Notes: a model not told the origin generated them from the sequence alone. A stretch of 64,000 nt of DNA from Paenibacillus sp. FSL W8-0426 (GCF_037969725.1 NZ_CP150203.1:5162001-5226000), one strand, 5' to 3'; counted from the first letter of the stretch, positions 20,597 through 29,176 are shown. Program-made: numbers and translations.

Positions 20597-21475
20597 TTAG
20601 ACAAAACTACAATCAGCCGGACATCCCAGGTTCTCGAAAACGGTACGTGCAGCAGCATCTACCGGGAGGAAAACTACAATTTGCGGATATAATCGGCTGC
20701 CAGCGGAAATCGAAACCTGTCTGTAACGTATGGGAACAAGCTCTCCGGAGCTTTCCATCCTGGCCAGTATGGTTTGTGTATGATCCATCTTTGGCTCTGC
20801 ATCCGGCCCATTCAGAACTTCGTCCACGTTATATTTCTGAACTTTATCCAACAGCTTTTGATACCACGCATCATAACGCGAAAGCATGTGCTCCCTCTTA
20901 AAGGCGTGGATCCCGTTTATGGCATGCTCCTCCCACTGCTCAGTCGACGCTTTGTCAAAAGTGGAGCGGGGCCGGATCGGTAAACTGGAATTAAAATGAA
21001 AATCGATTCTATTCAATAAACCGTCATATGAACGGTCAAGAGGAATATCGAACAAATGACGAAACGGCTCATTTAACCCCTGGATGTCCTGTGTATGAGC
21101 TACGATCATGGCGGGAAAAGGAATGCTCCTCATCGTTTGCTGAGCCCACTCCAATGCACGCTCCAACGATCTCCCCTCCAATTCGGTCCGGATCGGAAGA
21201 TAACCGGCCGCCAATAGCAAATCGTTCCGCTCGTCGGATGTACATTCAAGATATTCTGCAATATTGATAATCGTCTGACGAGCCGGGATACGGCGGGTAC
21301 GTCCAACCAGCAAATTTTTATACGAAGGAAAAGCCTCGTCGTTCAACTCTTGTTGAGTAAATCGTTTCAAGGACGGGTGAGGCCGATCGGCAAGCTTTTG
21401 CTGGCGTTTGACCCGCAGCGCTTCAATTTCTCCCATTACGATTCGATGTCTGGAATTCTCCGCATCTATATCCAT
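20597..21475 (-). CDS. XRE-family regulator with MmyB-like domain
   Basis: 292 residues. N-terminal Cro/CI-type helix-turn-helix region (about 35-95: FTQQELNDEAFPSYKNLLVGRTRRIPARQ, then LLLAAGYLP) followed by the MmyB-like ligand-binding domain (about 110-290: IPFPAMIVAHTQDIQGLNEPFRHLF). Divergent from the quinone-oxidoreductase-like gene across 125 nt, the usual layout of a regulator and its target. Ligand unknown. Confidence 0.85.
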   Translation of the reverse strand: MDIDAENSRHRIVMGEIEALRVKRQQKLADRPHPSLKRFTQQELNDEAFPSYKNLLVGRTRRIPARQTIINIAEYLECTSDERNDLLLAAGYLPIRTELEGRSLERALEWAQQTMRSIPFPAMIVAHTQDIQGLNEPFRHLFDIPLDRSYDGLLNRIDFHFNSSLPIRPRSTFDKASTEQWEEHAINGIHAFKREHMLSRYDAWYQKLLDKVQKYNVDEVLNGPDAEPKMDHTQTILARMESSGELVPIRYRQVSISAGSRLYPQIVVFLPVDAAARTVFENLGCPADCSFV

Positions 21476-21600
21476 CCTCTCTTCCCTCCTCTTATGAAGT
21501 GTAGTTCTGCACTTGGGATGAAAATATATTTAAAGTATACTCCTCATTGAAATTGAAAGTCATTAAATGACACATAACGATACATGGAGGAGAAACGGAT

Positions 21601-22542
21601 ATGATTCGTACCATTGTAGTGGATCCGCTTGCCCCGTCACATTTGGCGCTCAAGGAAGTTGACGCCCCGGAGGCCAAGCCTTGGGAAGCACTTGTGCAAG
21701 TGAAGGCCTTCTCTCTCAATCGCGGTGAAGTGAGCGACGCTAAGCATCAGGAGACATCCAGCCGTCCCGGCTGGGATTTCGCCGGAATTGTCATCGAGCC
21801 GGCCAGGAGCGGCGCAGGTCCGCAAAAAGGGGCCAGGGTTGTCGGTTTGCTTCCCATGGGAGCCTGGAGCGAGCAAGTGGCTGCCCCCGTATCGATGCTG
21901 GCCGAAATTCCAGAAAAGCTCACTTTTACGGAGGCGGCTACCCTCCCCGTAGCAGGGCTTACGGCTCTTTATGCGCTCCGTAAAGGCGGCATGCTGCTTG
22001 GCAAACGCATTTTCATTACAGGCTCTACCGGCGGGGTCGGGCTATTCGCCCATCAGCTTGCAGCCCAATCCGGCGCATTCGTCGTAGGCATAGCAAGCAC
22101 GGAGGAGAAGGCCAAGATTGTTCGGGAGGCCGGATCCGATGAAGTGATCATTGGATATTCCGCAATTTCTTCAGCCCATAAGTTCGGGCCGTACGATCTG
22201 ATCATCGATTCAGTAGGCGGCAATACACTGGCGGCATTGCTGCCGCAGTTGGCGCCCCAAGGGGTTTGCGTTGCGGTAGGATTTTCCTCTTCGAATACCG
22301 CAACGCTCGACATGATGAATCTGGTGACCAGCGGAGGAAAAACCTTGTACAGCTTTTTTCTAGGTGAGGAACTCACTCGTCAATCCGTCGCGGACGATCT
22401 GAGTTTGTTGGCCCGGCTCGTCACAGATAAGCGGTTAGCCCCCCGGATCGAAGTCAAGGCGCCTTGGACCGAAATAGATACCGTTGCCCGTAATCTGCTG
22501 GAACGGAATTTCTCCGGCAAAGCGGTGCTTCATATAGGTTGA
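21601..22542 (+). CDS. Zinc-free MDR oxidoreductase (quinone reductase-like)
   Basis: 313-residue NADPH-dependent medium-chain reductase/dehydrogenase. GroES-like N-terminus (EALVQVKAFSLNRGEV, PGWDFAGIV), then ATLPVAGLTALYALRKGGMLLGKRIFITGSTGGVGLFAHQLAAQSGA with the AxxGGVG nucleotide loop near residue 145. The structural and catalytic zinc Cys residues are absent, as in quinone reductases. ATG at 21601 follows GGAGGAGAAACGG. Probably controlled by the divergent XRE-MmyB regulator. Confidence 0.88.
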   Translation: MIRTIVVDPLAPSHLALKEVDAPEAKPWEALVQVKAFSLNRGEVSDAKHQETSSRPGWDFAGIVIEPARSGAGPQKGARVVGLLPMGAWSEQVAAPVSMLAEIPEKLTFTEAATLPVAGLTALYALRKGGMLLGKRIFITGSTGGVGLFAHQLAAQSGAFVVGIASTEEKAKIVREAGSDEVIIGYSAISSAHKFGPYDLIIDSVGGNTLAALLPQLAPQGVCVAVGFSSSNTATLDMMNLVTSGGKTLYSFFLGEELTRQSVADDLSLLARLVTDKRLAPRIEVKAPWTEIDTVARNLLERNFSGKAVLHIG

Positions 22543-22659
22543 TTAATACGTTTGCAACGATAATGCCAGAAATCTAAACATGCATCCAAAAAAACCAGCA
22601 GCAGTATTCCCTGGCTCGCTTCGAGCAGAGAGTACCGCTGCTTTTGAATTTCATTGCTA

Positions 22660-22841
22660 TACATGTCATTTTCTCTCCTGATCCTGCCCTACCGGGCCCC
22701 ATTTTTGACTTGATGCTTTTATGATTGTAGTAATCCATGTATCGTGCTAATTCTTGCTTGAAGTGAACTGCGCCACCTTCGAATAACCCCTGGAGAAGAG
22801 ATATTGAAAATGGCAGCTGCTTCATTTGGAGACGTCCCATT
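22660..22841 (-). pseudogene. IS3-family transposase relic
   Basis: An orfA-type HTH piece NGTSPNEAAAIFNISSPGV...RRWRSSLQ (22841-22758) is joined, after a frame change, to an orfB C-terminal piece ELARYMDYYNHKSIKSK (about 22753-22703). The whole integrase core between them is missing. The IS3 tail motif SPVxYR is also frameshifted. Overlaps the last codons of the adjacent PH-domain gene. Confidence 0.6.
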
Positions 22842-24348
22842 GCTCCGATCGTTTTCTAGTAAAGGATAACCAGTCGAATAGTTTATGGACATCAGTAACC
22901 GGGGCATGACGGAGTAAGAACACAGCTCCAGATTTACTCGATGCCACATTTACCCTGAGCGTCGCGATCTGTTTTCCTTCTTGAAATAGCGTCTGAGTGC
23001 TTCTATGCCACTGAACCCTGGATCGGGGGATGAGCACTTGCTGTCTCGAAAAACTACCGAATCGAATGGCAAGTTGTTCTCCTCCCTCCTGTGACCATGC
23101 TGCATTCTTGAATTCCAACACGCCTCTCCACCAGACCACGATAGGGAAAAACAGCACAAGCCAACGCCAATCGGTAGGCAGTAAGACGATAGCAGCTGCT
23201 GTTGCTATCAAGCAGACAAGGGAGGGAAACACAACATAGTTACCATAACCCTTTTTGCTCACGAGGTTCCACGCCTTGGGTAAAGTGAAGTCCGGTAATA
23301 CCCTATTCAACAACGAGGGAAGTTCGGAAACACGAACGAGAGGGAACAAATCTACCGTTTTTTTGTCTTCTTCCGAACTCCCAGACATAACAATACGCAC
23401 GGAAACCATACCGAAAATCTGGTGCAACACATTTTCCGTCACACGCACAGCCTGAATGCGACTGGTCTTGATGACCTTTCGTTTCTTCTCCAAGAACCCG
23501 CGCTCTATCGTTATTTTATCGCCGTCTACCTCTAACCTGAACCCATAATCCAAAAAGAAAGTTGTCATAAAAGCGAGAATCCAGGTGAGGATTACATATA
23601 TTGTAATCATCCCCGCCATATTGGCTAACATGAGTCGGTCGTAAATAAACGCCCAAGCTGAAGTGTCCCTTAGCCATTGATCCCATAGCTTTAAACCGCC
23701 TCCTGCGATAACGAACCAAATCACCAAGAGTTTGCCTCGTGCCAAAGTCATAATAAGCGTACGACTGAGCGACATTCGCAATTCTTCATGAGATAAGACA
23801 TCTGCCTCCGAATGAGGGGCAAGTTTATGTCTGCTTTCGTCTATGCAGGGTATATTTATGTCACTGGGCAATCCCAGCATGGCTTGAATGCGGGCGGCCT
23901 CTGCAACCGTAATGGAACTAAGTACAGCCTCGGGCTCGTCATTTCCTCCAGCTGTTTCTACTTTCAATCGGATCAGACCGAATAATCTATCGTATATACT
24001 GATTGACGTGTCCAATGAAGAAATGCGTTCCTTGGAAATCCAAAGTTTTTGGCGAATCCATAAACCATGCTCGATATAAAGAACTCCCTGTTCAACTCTA
24101 TATAAGAAGCGACGCCAACGCAGCCATGCCAATACGATTAACAATATAATAGCATTGGTGATGATGACACCGGTCAAAAACAAGCGATTGACCTCTTCGC
24201 CGAATAGATTGTTTGCTAGAACAATACAAACAGGGATAAGCGGCAGCAAGCCAGCTAGTTCTTTCCCTGAATGGGTTAGAAAATATAACATCGAAACCGG
24301 GTGCAGACGTCGATCCGTTGCGGTTAGGGTATGTTTAGATCTCCTCAT
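22822..24348 (-). CDS. ydbT: YdbT-like membrane protein with bPH_2 domains
   Basis: 508 residues. Paired membrane helices alternate with bacterial PH (bPH_2/DUF304) domains: GVLYIEHGLWIRQKLWISKERISSLD (first), KITIERGFLEKKRKVIKTSRIQAVRVTENVL (second) and a third near the end (FGSFSRQQVLIPRSRVQW). ATG at 24348 overlaps the end of the preceding ydbS-like gene by 14 nt. Third gene of the TetR-ydbS-ydbT operon. In Bacillus the pair is linked to resistance to some peptides; applying that here is inference. The extreme C-terminus overlaps an IS3 relic and may be altered. Confidence 0.85.
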   Translation of the reverse strand: MRRSKHTLTATDRRLHPVSMLYFLTHSGKELAGLLPLIPVCIVLANNLFGEEVNRLFLTGVIITNAIILLIVLAWLRWRRFLYRVEQGVLYIEHGLWIRQKLWISKERISSLDTSISIYDRLFGLIRLKVETAGGNDEPEAVLSSITVAEAARIQAMLGLPSDINIPCIDESRHKLAPHSEADVLSHEELRMSLSRTLIMTLARGKLLVIWFVIAGGGLKLWDQWLRDTSAWAFIYDRLMLANMAGMITIYVILTWILAFMTTFFLDYGFRLEVDGDKITIERGFLEKKRKVIKTSRIQAVRVTENVLHQIFGMVSVRIVMSGSSEEDKKTVDLFPLVRVSELPSLLNRVLPDFTLPKAWNLVSKKGYGNYVVFPSLVCLIATAAAIVLLPTDWRWLVLFFPIVVWWRGVLEFKNAAWSQEGGEQLAIRFGSFSRQQVLIPRSRVQWHRSTQTLFQEGKQIATLRVNVASSKSGAVFLLRHAPVTDVHKLFDWLSFTRKRSEQWDVSK

Positions 24349-24799
24349 GATTGATATCGGCCCCCTCGGCGATTCGTCTTCGCACACGATCGGCTTCCTC
24401 ATCGGATAATCCCGGGATACAATGGCTGCCTGCGGCTGTGGCGAACGTTACAGTGGATAATCCGTATCTTTTCTCAAGCGGACCCTGCTTCGTGTTTACG
24501 TGCTGAATGCGCGACATTGGAATCAATGTTCGTTTCCGCACCCAAAGGCCATGGTGAAGCTCTACTTCTTTCTCCAAAATCGCATACTGCCAAGAACGAT
24601 ACAGCACGCTCGGAAGTATTACCAGTTCTAAAACAATGATCATGAAAGAGATAACGGCCGTTAATGCTACGATCCATATTGGCCAATCGTATCGTACCGT
24701 CAACAAGCCAAACACGACGACAATGATTAGGCATACCGCGCTGCTCACCCATCCTTCAGTCTTTCGGCAATTAATCGCTCGTGGATCGATACGCTTCAT
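24335..24799 (-). CDS. ydbS: YdbS-like PH-domain membrane protein
   Basis: 154 residues. Two membrane helices (about 19-38 and 42-64) precede one bPH_2 domain with EVELHHGLWVRKRTLIPMSRIQHVN and KRYGLSTVTFATAAGSHCIPGL, diagnostic of YdbS. Start ATG overlaps the TetR stop as ATGA, implying coupled translation. Works with the YdbT-like partner downstream. Confidence 0.88.
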   Translation of the reverse strand: MKRIDPRAINCRKTEGWVSSAVCLIIVVVFGLLTVRYDWPIWIVALTAVISFMIIVLELVILPSVLYRSWQYAILEKEVELHHGLWVRKRTLIPMSRIQHVNTKQGPLEKRYGLSTVTFATAAGSHCIPGLSDEEADRVRRRIAEGADINHEEI

Positions 24800-25428
24800 C
24801 GTCCTTCCACCTTCTCCCCGGTAGCACCCGTGCTAACCTTTGGCTTGCAGACAGCGGCAAGAAATAGCGAGACAAGCTCCTCGGAGAAGCCTGGTATATC
24901 AAGGTTCGGTTGAGCTACAAGTTGAGTAGCCACGCTGTCAATCGCACTGCGTATAGCGGAAGCAGTGACACGAGCAGCCCGTTCAGTGAACGTCCTGAAT
25001 TCCCCTGTCTCTTCCCCCCATTTAAAGATTTCGATAAGAGGTTCTAGAATGGAGTCATCTGTCGAGCCCGCGAAGCGCAGTTTCCCTTCCGGCGTACGAG
25101 CATTCATAACGACTTCGGCTAAGGCAACAATGTAGTCGCAGTTCTCTTTTATAAAAGCTAGATTAGACTCGATATAGGCTGTTAACATGCCAATGGGACT
25201 CGTTTGTCCCTCGACTTTTGGCTGCATAAAACGGAAACCAGCTTCATACACCTCGCGGACGATTTGATCCATCAAATCGTCTTTACTCGCAAAATGGTAG
25301 GTAAATACCCCCTTGCTGATACCCGCGCGTTTAGAGATTTCCCCCACTGAGGCCTTAGAATAACCCAGCGCGGCGATGGTCTCAATCGCCACTTTCATAA
25401 TCTGTTCTTTTCTTTTCGTTTGTTCCAT
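24796..25428 (-). CDS. TetR-family regulator of the ydbST operon
   Basis: 210 residues. N-terminal HTH: EQIMKVAIETIAALGYSKASVGEISKRAGISKGVFTYHFASKDDLMDQIV, the standard TetR pattern; the helical C-terminus binds an unknown ligand. First gene of an operon with ATGA coupling to ydbS. Two palindromes centred on ACGATCGT 55-90 nt upstream are probably its operators, so autoregulation with the membrane genes is inferred. ATG at 25428 is chosen as GAGGTGC precedes it by 10 nt. Confidence 0.88.
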   Translation of the reverse strand: MEQTKRKEQIMKVAIETIAALGYSKASVGEISKRAGISKGVFTYHFASKDDLMDQIVREVYEAGFRFMQPKVEGQTSPIGMLTAYIESNLAFIKENCDYIVALAEVVMNARTPEGKLRFAGSTDDSILEPLIEIFKWGEETGEFRTFTERAARVTASAIRSAIDSVATQLVAQPNLDIPGFSEELVSLFLAAVCKPKVSTGATGEKVEGR

Positions 25429-25480
25429 ACACTCAAGCACCTCGATGCAATATTCTTTAAATCAGAAACCCAACTTGATT

Positions 25481-25520
25481 TAGTACGATCGTACAATTAT
25501 ATTAGCACGATCGTACTAAA
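25481..25520. promoter_or_regulatory. Tandem TetR operator palindromes
   Basis: GTACGATCGTAC at 25483-25494 is a perfect 12-bp palindrome. TTAGCACGATCGTACTAA at 25502-25519 repeats it with one mismatch per arm. Centres are 22 bp apart, two DNA turns, so two dimers could sit on the same face. Upstream of the TetR gene. Confidence 0.75.
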
Positions 25521-25703
25521 GTGTAAATATGTCGTTTCATTTATTCTGGCTAATGACTATCGCAATCAAACGCCCGAATGGCGAAAGGGGGACCATTGCC
25601 TTTAATCAGCAATGATCCCCCTTCTAGATACCCCTTCGTTTCTGCATCCCCAAAAACTTGCCGTTACTTATGCTACGTTTCACCACGTTTGATCTTAAAC
25701 TAC

Positions 25704-25838
25704 CCTGTCCGTTCCGTATTATGAGATCAGCCAGTTTTTCTGTTGACCTTTTTTTGTTCGCAGGAAGTTTATATGGGTAGCTGGGGTAGAACGTCTCTGC
25801 CGTGGGGCTATGACACCGTGAGCTAAAATGTTCACCCC
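25704..25838 (+). ncRNA. Orphan IS110-type noncoding end (guide-RNA-like)
   Basis: Collinear with 34345-34478, the region upstream of the intact IS110 transposase at 34.6 kb. Shared blocks: CCTGyCCGTTC(C)GTATTATGAG with a CAGCCAG / CTG hairpin and T7 (25704-25757); GGTAGCtGGGgtaGAACGT (25776-25794); TGCCGTGGGgCT; AATGTTCACCCC (25827-25838). Span differs by 1 nt between copies while loop segments differ. No transposase or fragment is next to it. Either a solitary relic of a lost element or a retained stand-alone RNA. Confidence 0.6.
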
Positions 25839-25907
25839 CGTTCTTCTCTCCCGACATTAACTCCTTAAGTCAATGAGAAATAGAGTGTTACCTTTGCAGA
25901 TCCAAGA

Positions 25908-26276
25908 TTACTTTTTTTCTTCTTGCAAAGTGACTTCCCCGCCTACGAAACAGGGAATCTCAATATCATCGATGTCCACCATCTTATCCTGTTCTGCATC
26001 GTAATACTCCCCGAATAAAAATAGCGACTCATTTTTCCTACTCAATAAATAAGGGATAATTTTTTCACAAAATTCGGTAACACTTTGAAACATACTCCCT
26101 GGTGCAATCCCCGATTCATCGATAACTAACAATTCTTTGTGAACAATACGAGCAGGGTTGCGATTTAAATGGTACAGTTGAAAAGAGGTATCCTTGCGAT
26201 ACTCTTTATAAATCGGTATTTCTATCTTTTCTATGAAATCTCCATCCGTATAATTCAAGATCAACTTTGCGGTCAT
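25908..26276 (-). CDS. Hypothetical protein
   Basis: 122 residues, soluble, acidic at the end (DKMVDIDDIEIPCFVGGEVTLQEEKK). No family recognised. ATG at 26276 is chosen because AAGGAG lies 7 nt upstream; the ATG at 26282 abuts it. Ends 70 nt from the orphan IS110-type RNA region. Could be an immunity-type or phage-derived small protein, but nothing in it proves this. Confidence 0.6.
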   Translation of the reverse strand: MTAKLILNYTDGDFIEKIEIPIYKEYRKDTSFQLYHLNRNPARIVHKELLVIDESGIAPGSMFQSVTEFCEKIIPYLLSRKNESLFLFGEYYDAEQDKMVDIDDIEIPCFVGGEVTLQEEKK

Positions 26277-26341
26277 CTCCATTCTCCTTTTCGATCCGAA
26301 TAACTCTCCAGTTTGTGAAACAGCGTATCTTGTTCCAAAGA

Positions 26342-26857
26342 CTAATTTAACTCTGCTATTATACGATACAATATATTTTTGCTATCTTCATCCTTGGGCC
26401 GAGGTACTCTACCGATTTGTTCGTAAACCTCCTTTTCCTCTAAAAGTTGTCTCGGATGTAAGACATGAGCTGATATTCCGTTTAACATAAAGCTTTTTGA
26501 TAACAACGAATCCTGTCGCCATACCCACTCTGGTAAGCCATTCATAATAATACTTCCATCATTAGTACTCGATATATAGCCAAATGTAATATCTACGCCA
26601 TCTTTGCTAAAATCAGACTGTCTCCCGCGAAACTGCTCTCTCACAGAAATCTGTTCATAACCAGCTTCGACAAGAGCAAGCTCTAGCTGCTCTCTGTGCT
26701 GTATCCATGTTACCAAGTCTATATCGTCATGTGGACGGGTAACCTTTCCGAGTAAAAAATCGATTGCCCATCCACCGCGCAACCAGAATCTGCATTCAAT
26801 AGTTGCACAAATTGCACTGGGTTGCTCTGTTACAACATTATCGTTCCCGAAGTTCAT
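26342..26857 (-). CDS. Aminoglycoside/lincosamide adenylyltransferase-like protein
   Basis: 171 residues. RFWLRGGWAIDFLLGKVTRPHDDIDLVTW (about 23-51) holds the nucleotidyltransferase GGWAxD ... DDID pattern of the aminoglycoside-2''-adenylyltransferase / Lnu family, and VDITFGYIS supplies the third acidic residue. Such enzymes transfer AMP to a drug hydroxyl. Weak ribosome site at the ATG. Family proven by motif; actual resistance not shown. Confidence 0.8.
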   Translation of the reverse strand: MNFGNDNVVTEQPSAICATIECRFWLRGGWAIDFLLGKVTRPHDDIDLVTWIQHREQLELALVEAGYEQISVREQFRGRQSDFSKDGVDITFGYISSTNDGSIIMNGLPEWVWRQDSLLSKSFMLNGISAHVLHPRQLLEEKEVYEQIGRVPRPKDEDSKNILYRIIAELN

Positions 26858-26974
26858 TCTCAGTCGGGGCTATGGAAGTGCCTACCGCAAAATCATAAGC
26901 TTAGAGTAAGAAAAAGATGTCCCCTTAGCTGCCAAACCACTGTAATATCAAAAAACTTAGCTTTACTACAAATG

Positions 26975-27550
26975 TTAAACCGAGTCATCATTCAGCGAAC
27001 TTGCCCCGTTAGCAGAATGAATCGTTACCCATTCTTCTCTTAAAATTCCCATTCGAATGGAATCATAATAACTTCCATTGTAGAAACGAACCTTTCGAAT
27101 TCGCGCTTCATTTTGCATCCCTAGTTTTTCACCAACTCGAATCATTCTTTCATTACCTGACCATGTAGTAAAACCTACACGAACTAGCGGCATTGTATTA
27201 AATAAATGATCCATCCATAATTTTAATGCACGTGTTCCATTTCCTTTCCCCCATGAACTGCTCTCATGAAATACAATTCCCATTTCAAGCCATTTCGAAG
27301 GCTCATGTTCCCAATAATAAGAAACCATACCTCGTACAATTCGATCTACTTCGATTACCCAAAGGTTTGGTTGGTTGATCCAGCTTTCACCGATAGGTAA
27401 AAATTCTTCATACGTTTTAGATTGATGCGGATAATAAGGAGCATCCCATCTTTTCCATTCAGGCGTTTCATCCTTATACACTAATTCCCAAATACGATAA
27501 AGATCAGTATGCTCAATTGGCCGAATTAACAAATTCTCATCATGGTACAT
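26975..27550 (-). CDS. GNAT-family acetyltransferase
   Basis: 191 residues of the RimJ/Spermidine-acetyltransferase-like class: LLIRPIEHTDLYRIWELV at the start, VIEVDRIVRGMVSYYWEHEPSKWLEMGIVFHESSSWGKGNGTRALKLWMDHLF with the acetyl-CoA loop (SSWGKGNG), and VGFTTWSGNERMIRVGEKLGMQNEARIRKVRFYNGSYYDSIRMGIL at the end. ATG at 27550 follows GAGGAAC. Acceptor unknown. The last ~15 residues diverge from the family and lie over a CCCCGTTAG-like sequence. Confidence 0.88.
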   Translation of the reverse strand: MYHDENLLIRPIEHTDLYRIWELVYKDETPEWKRWDAPYYPHQSKTYEEFLPIGESWINQPNLWVIEVDRIVRGMVSYYWEHEPSKWLEMGIVFHESSSWGKGNGTRALKLWMDHLFNTMPLVRVGFTTWSGNERMIRVGEKLGMQNEARIRKVRFYNGSYYDSIRMGILREEWVTIHSANGASSLNDDSV

Positions 27551-27793
27551 ATAAGTATGTTCCTCTTTTCAAATAATTTGGTTTATTGATTCCGATTGAA
27601 AAGAGTCAAAGGCAAACAAACTACTTTTCAATCACCTTTGTTACATATTTCATACGAATCATCTCCTTCGTTCTAAATTAGTAACATAATACTATAATAC
27701 CAATGATATCATGTAATTCTTACCATTTATATTTATTGTGAAATTGGAATAAGAAAATTTCAGAACTTAATCATGAGTATTATTTATTGCCCT

Positions 27794-27855
27794 AACCTGC
27801 CCGTTCGTTGAACAAAAGCAGCCGATCATTTTGATCAGCTGCTTTGTTGTTTTAT
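27794..27855 (+). repeat. GCAGCCGATCA hairpin repeat, copy 3
   Basis: AACCTGCCCGTTCGTTGAAC, then AAGCAGCCGATCA / TGATCAGCTGCTT and TTGTTGTTTTATT. Same module as at 16212 and 16849. The preceding 240 nt (27551-27793) are an AT-rich promoter region without a gene. Confidence 0.75.
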
Positions 27856-27964
27856 TGAGCTGATGAATTATCGAACTCTATAGTAAGGAGAGAACATATT
27901 AAGATATCAGTAAATAAAGAGCCCCGTTTAGAAGTTCAAATTTAATTTATCGAACCATTGCGGT

Positions 27965-28594
27965 TTAAATCGTTTTAACCATATTCCCATCAATAACATA
28001 ATCCGCTCCGGTAATCATTGAAGCTCGCTCCGAAGCAAGGAAAACTGTAAGGTTCGCAATATCTCCGGCTTCTGCAAATTTCCCCAATGTTATACCAGCC
28101 ATTTTAGGTAGCTCTTCAAAAACTTTTTCTGAATCCATCGCTGCAACTGAACCGATTGTTTTGGCCATTCCGTTGTCAGGGTCTTGCCACAAAGGTGTTA
28201 CTACCGGTCCAGGTGAGATCGAATTAACTCTAACATTACGAGGTCCAAACTCACCAGCCAGTATTTTCGTCAAATTATTAAGTGCCGCTTTGGTGGTGCC
28301 ATATATAGGCAATAGCAATTCGGGCATCCGTGCATTTACTGAAGAGATATTTACAATTGCACCCTCATTGTTATTTAGGATAGAAAGTTCAACTGTATTA
28401 CGTTCCATATTGACATCAATAGGTAGATGTTTGACTGATTTATGTTCAACAAGATCAGCCAATTCCTCCGTTAAAGTCCGACTTACCGCGACGACACTTG
28501 CCCCTTCCTCGATAAATTTTCGAACGATAGCGAGTCCAATTCCTTTACTTGCTCCGGTAACGACAGCTACTTTGTTGGCTAATTTAAGATCCAT
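27965..28594 (-). CDS. SDR oxidoreductase with an internal deletion
   Basis: 209 residues against ~250 for the classical short-chain dehydrogenase family. The cofactor loop VVTGASKGIG, the active-site segment INISSVNARMPELLLPIYGTTKAAL (Ser, Tyr-xxx-Lys) and C-terminal ISPGPVVTP...DYVIDGN are all present, but the stretch that should carry the NNAG motif and helix alpha-4 (about 45-50 residues after LPIDVN) is missing in frame. Probably inactive or altered. ATG at 28594 follows GGAGATAAAC. Confidence 0.75.
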   Translation of the reverse strand: MDLKLANKVAVVTGASKGIGLAIVRKFIEEGASVVAVSRTLTEELADLVEHKSVKHLPIDVNMERNTVELSILNNNEGAIVNISSVNARMPELLLPIYGTTKAALNNLTKILAGEFGPRNVRVNSISPGPVVTPLWQDPDNGMAKTIGSVAAMDSEKVFEELPKMAGITLGKFAEAGDIANLTVFLASERASMITGADYVIDGNMVKTI

Positions 28595-28635
28595 GTTTAT
28601 CTCCTAAAGCTAACGCTTTTAAAATTTAAATTCCT

Positions 28636-28863
28636 TTATTTCCAAGCAGTATTTCTTTGATGAAAACAATGTTTCGAAGCGATACGCTGTGCGATCTGAA
28701 TTTGCATCAATGAAGTGTTTGAGAGCTTAAAGATATGGATCATACCAGCATCCCTATTCCCAAACTTTACAATGGACCCGTACTCAGCTAAATAATCGGC
28801 TTTACAACTAATTACATCGCCCAATTTAGGTAGATCCTTATTTTTACGCAATAGGCGTACCAT
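28636..28863 (-). CDS. Possible S1-like domain fragment
   Basis: 75 codons overlapping the end of csaA by 20 nt. LPKLGDVISCKADYLAEYGSIVKFGNRDAGMIHIFKLSNT resembles an S1/OB-fold RNA-binding segment. No separate ribosome site and the C-terminus looks random, so it may be a fragment of a former gene. Confidence 0.3.
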   Translation of the reverse strand: MVRLLRKNKDLPKLGDVISCKADYLAEYGSIVKFGNRDAGMIHIFKLSNTSLMQIQIAQRIASKHCFHQRNTAWK

Positions 28864-29176
28864 TAGGCATTTCAGTATCCGGCTTTAAGAGAATAACATC
28901 TCCTTTTTCCGGGACTCCTCCCAAAACTAATACCTCCGATTTGAATCCCGCAATGCGCCGAGGAGGAAAATTGACGATTCCTATAATTTGCTTCCCTACA
29001 ATTTCCTCAACCTTATAACGCTTAGTTATTTGTGCACTTGAAGATTTCGTCCCGATCTCCGGTCCAAAATCAATCTTAAGCTTTATCGCAGGGACCTTTG
29101 CTTCTTCAAAAAACTCCGCTTCCTTAATCGTTCCGACACGAATATCTAGTGCTGCAAAATCATCGATCGTTGCCAA
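28844..29176 (-). CDS. csaA: CsaA tRNA-binding-domain protein
   Basis: 110 residues forming a single tRNA-binding OB domain: FAALDIRVGTIKEAEFFEEAKVPAIKLKIDFGPEIGTKSSSAQIT, then QIIGIVNFPPRRIAGFKSEVLVLGG and EMPNGTPIA, as in Bacillus CsaA, a dimeric protein proposed to be a secretion chaperone. TTG at 29176 with GGAGGAGG 7 nt upstream. Confidence 0.92.
   Translation of the reverse strand: MATIDDFAALDIRVGTIKEAEFFEEAKVPAIKLKIDFGPEIGTKSSSAQITKRYKVEEIVGKQIIGIVNFPPRRIAGFKSEVLVLGGVPEKGDVILLKPDTEMPNGTPIA

Noticed and set aside
26975..27020. CCCCGTTAGCAGAATG sequence as another hairpin-module copy
   Set aside because: Only the CCCGTT box is shared; no GCAGCCGATCA stem, and it lies inside the acetyltransferase gene.
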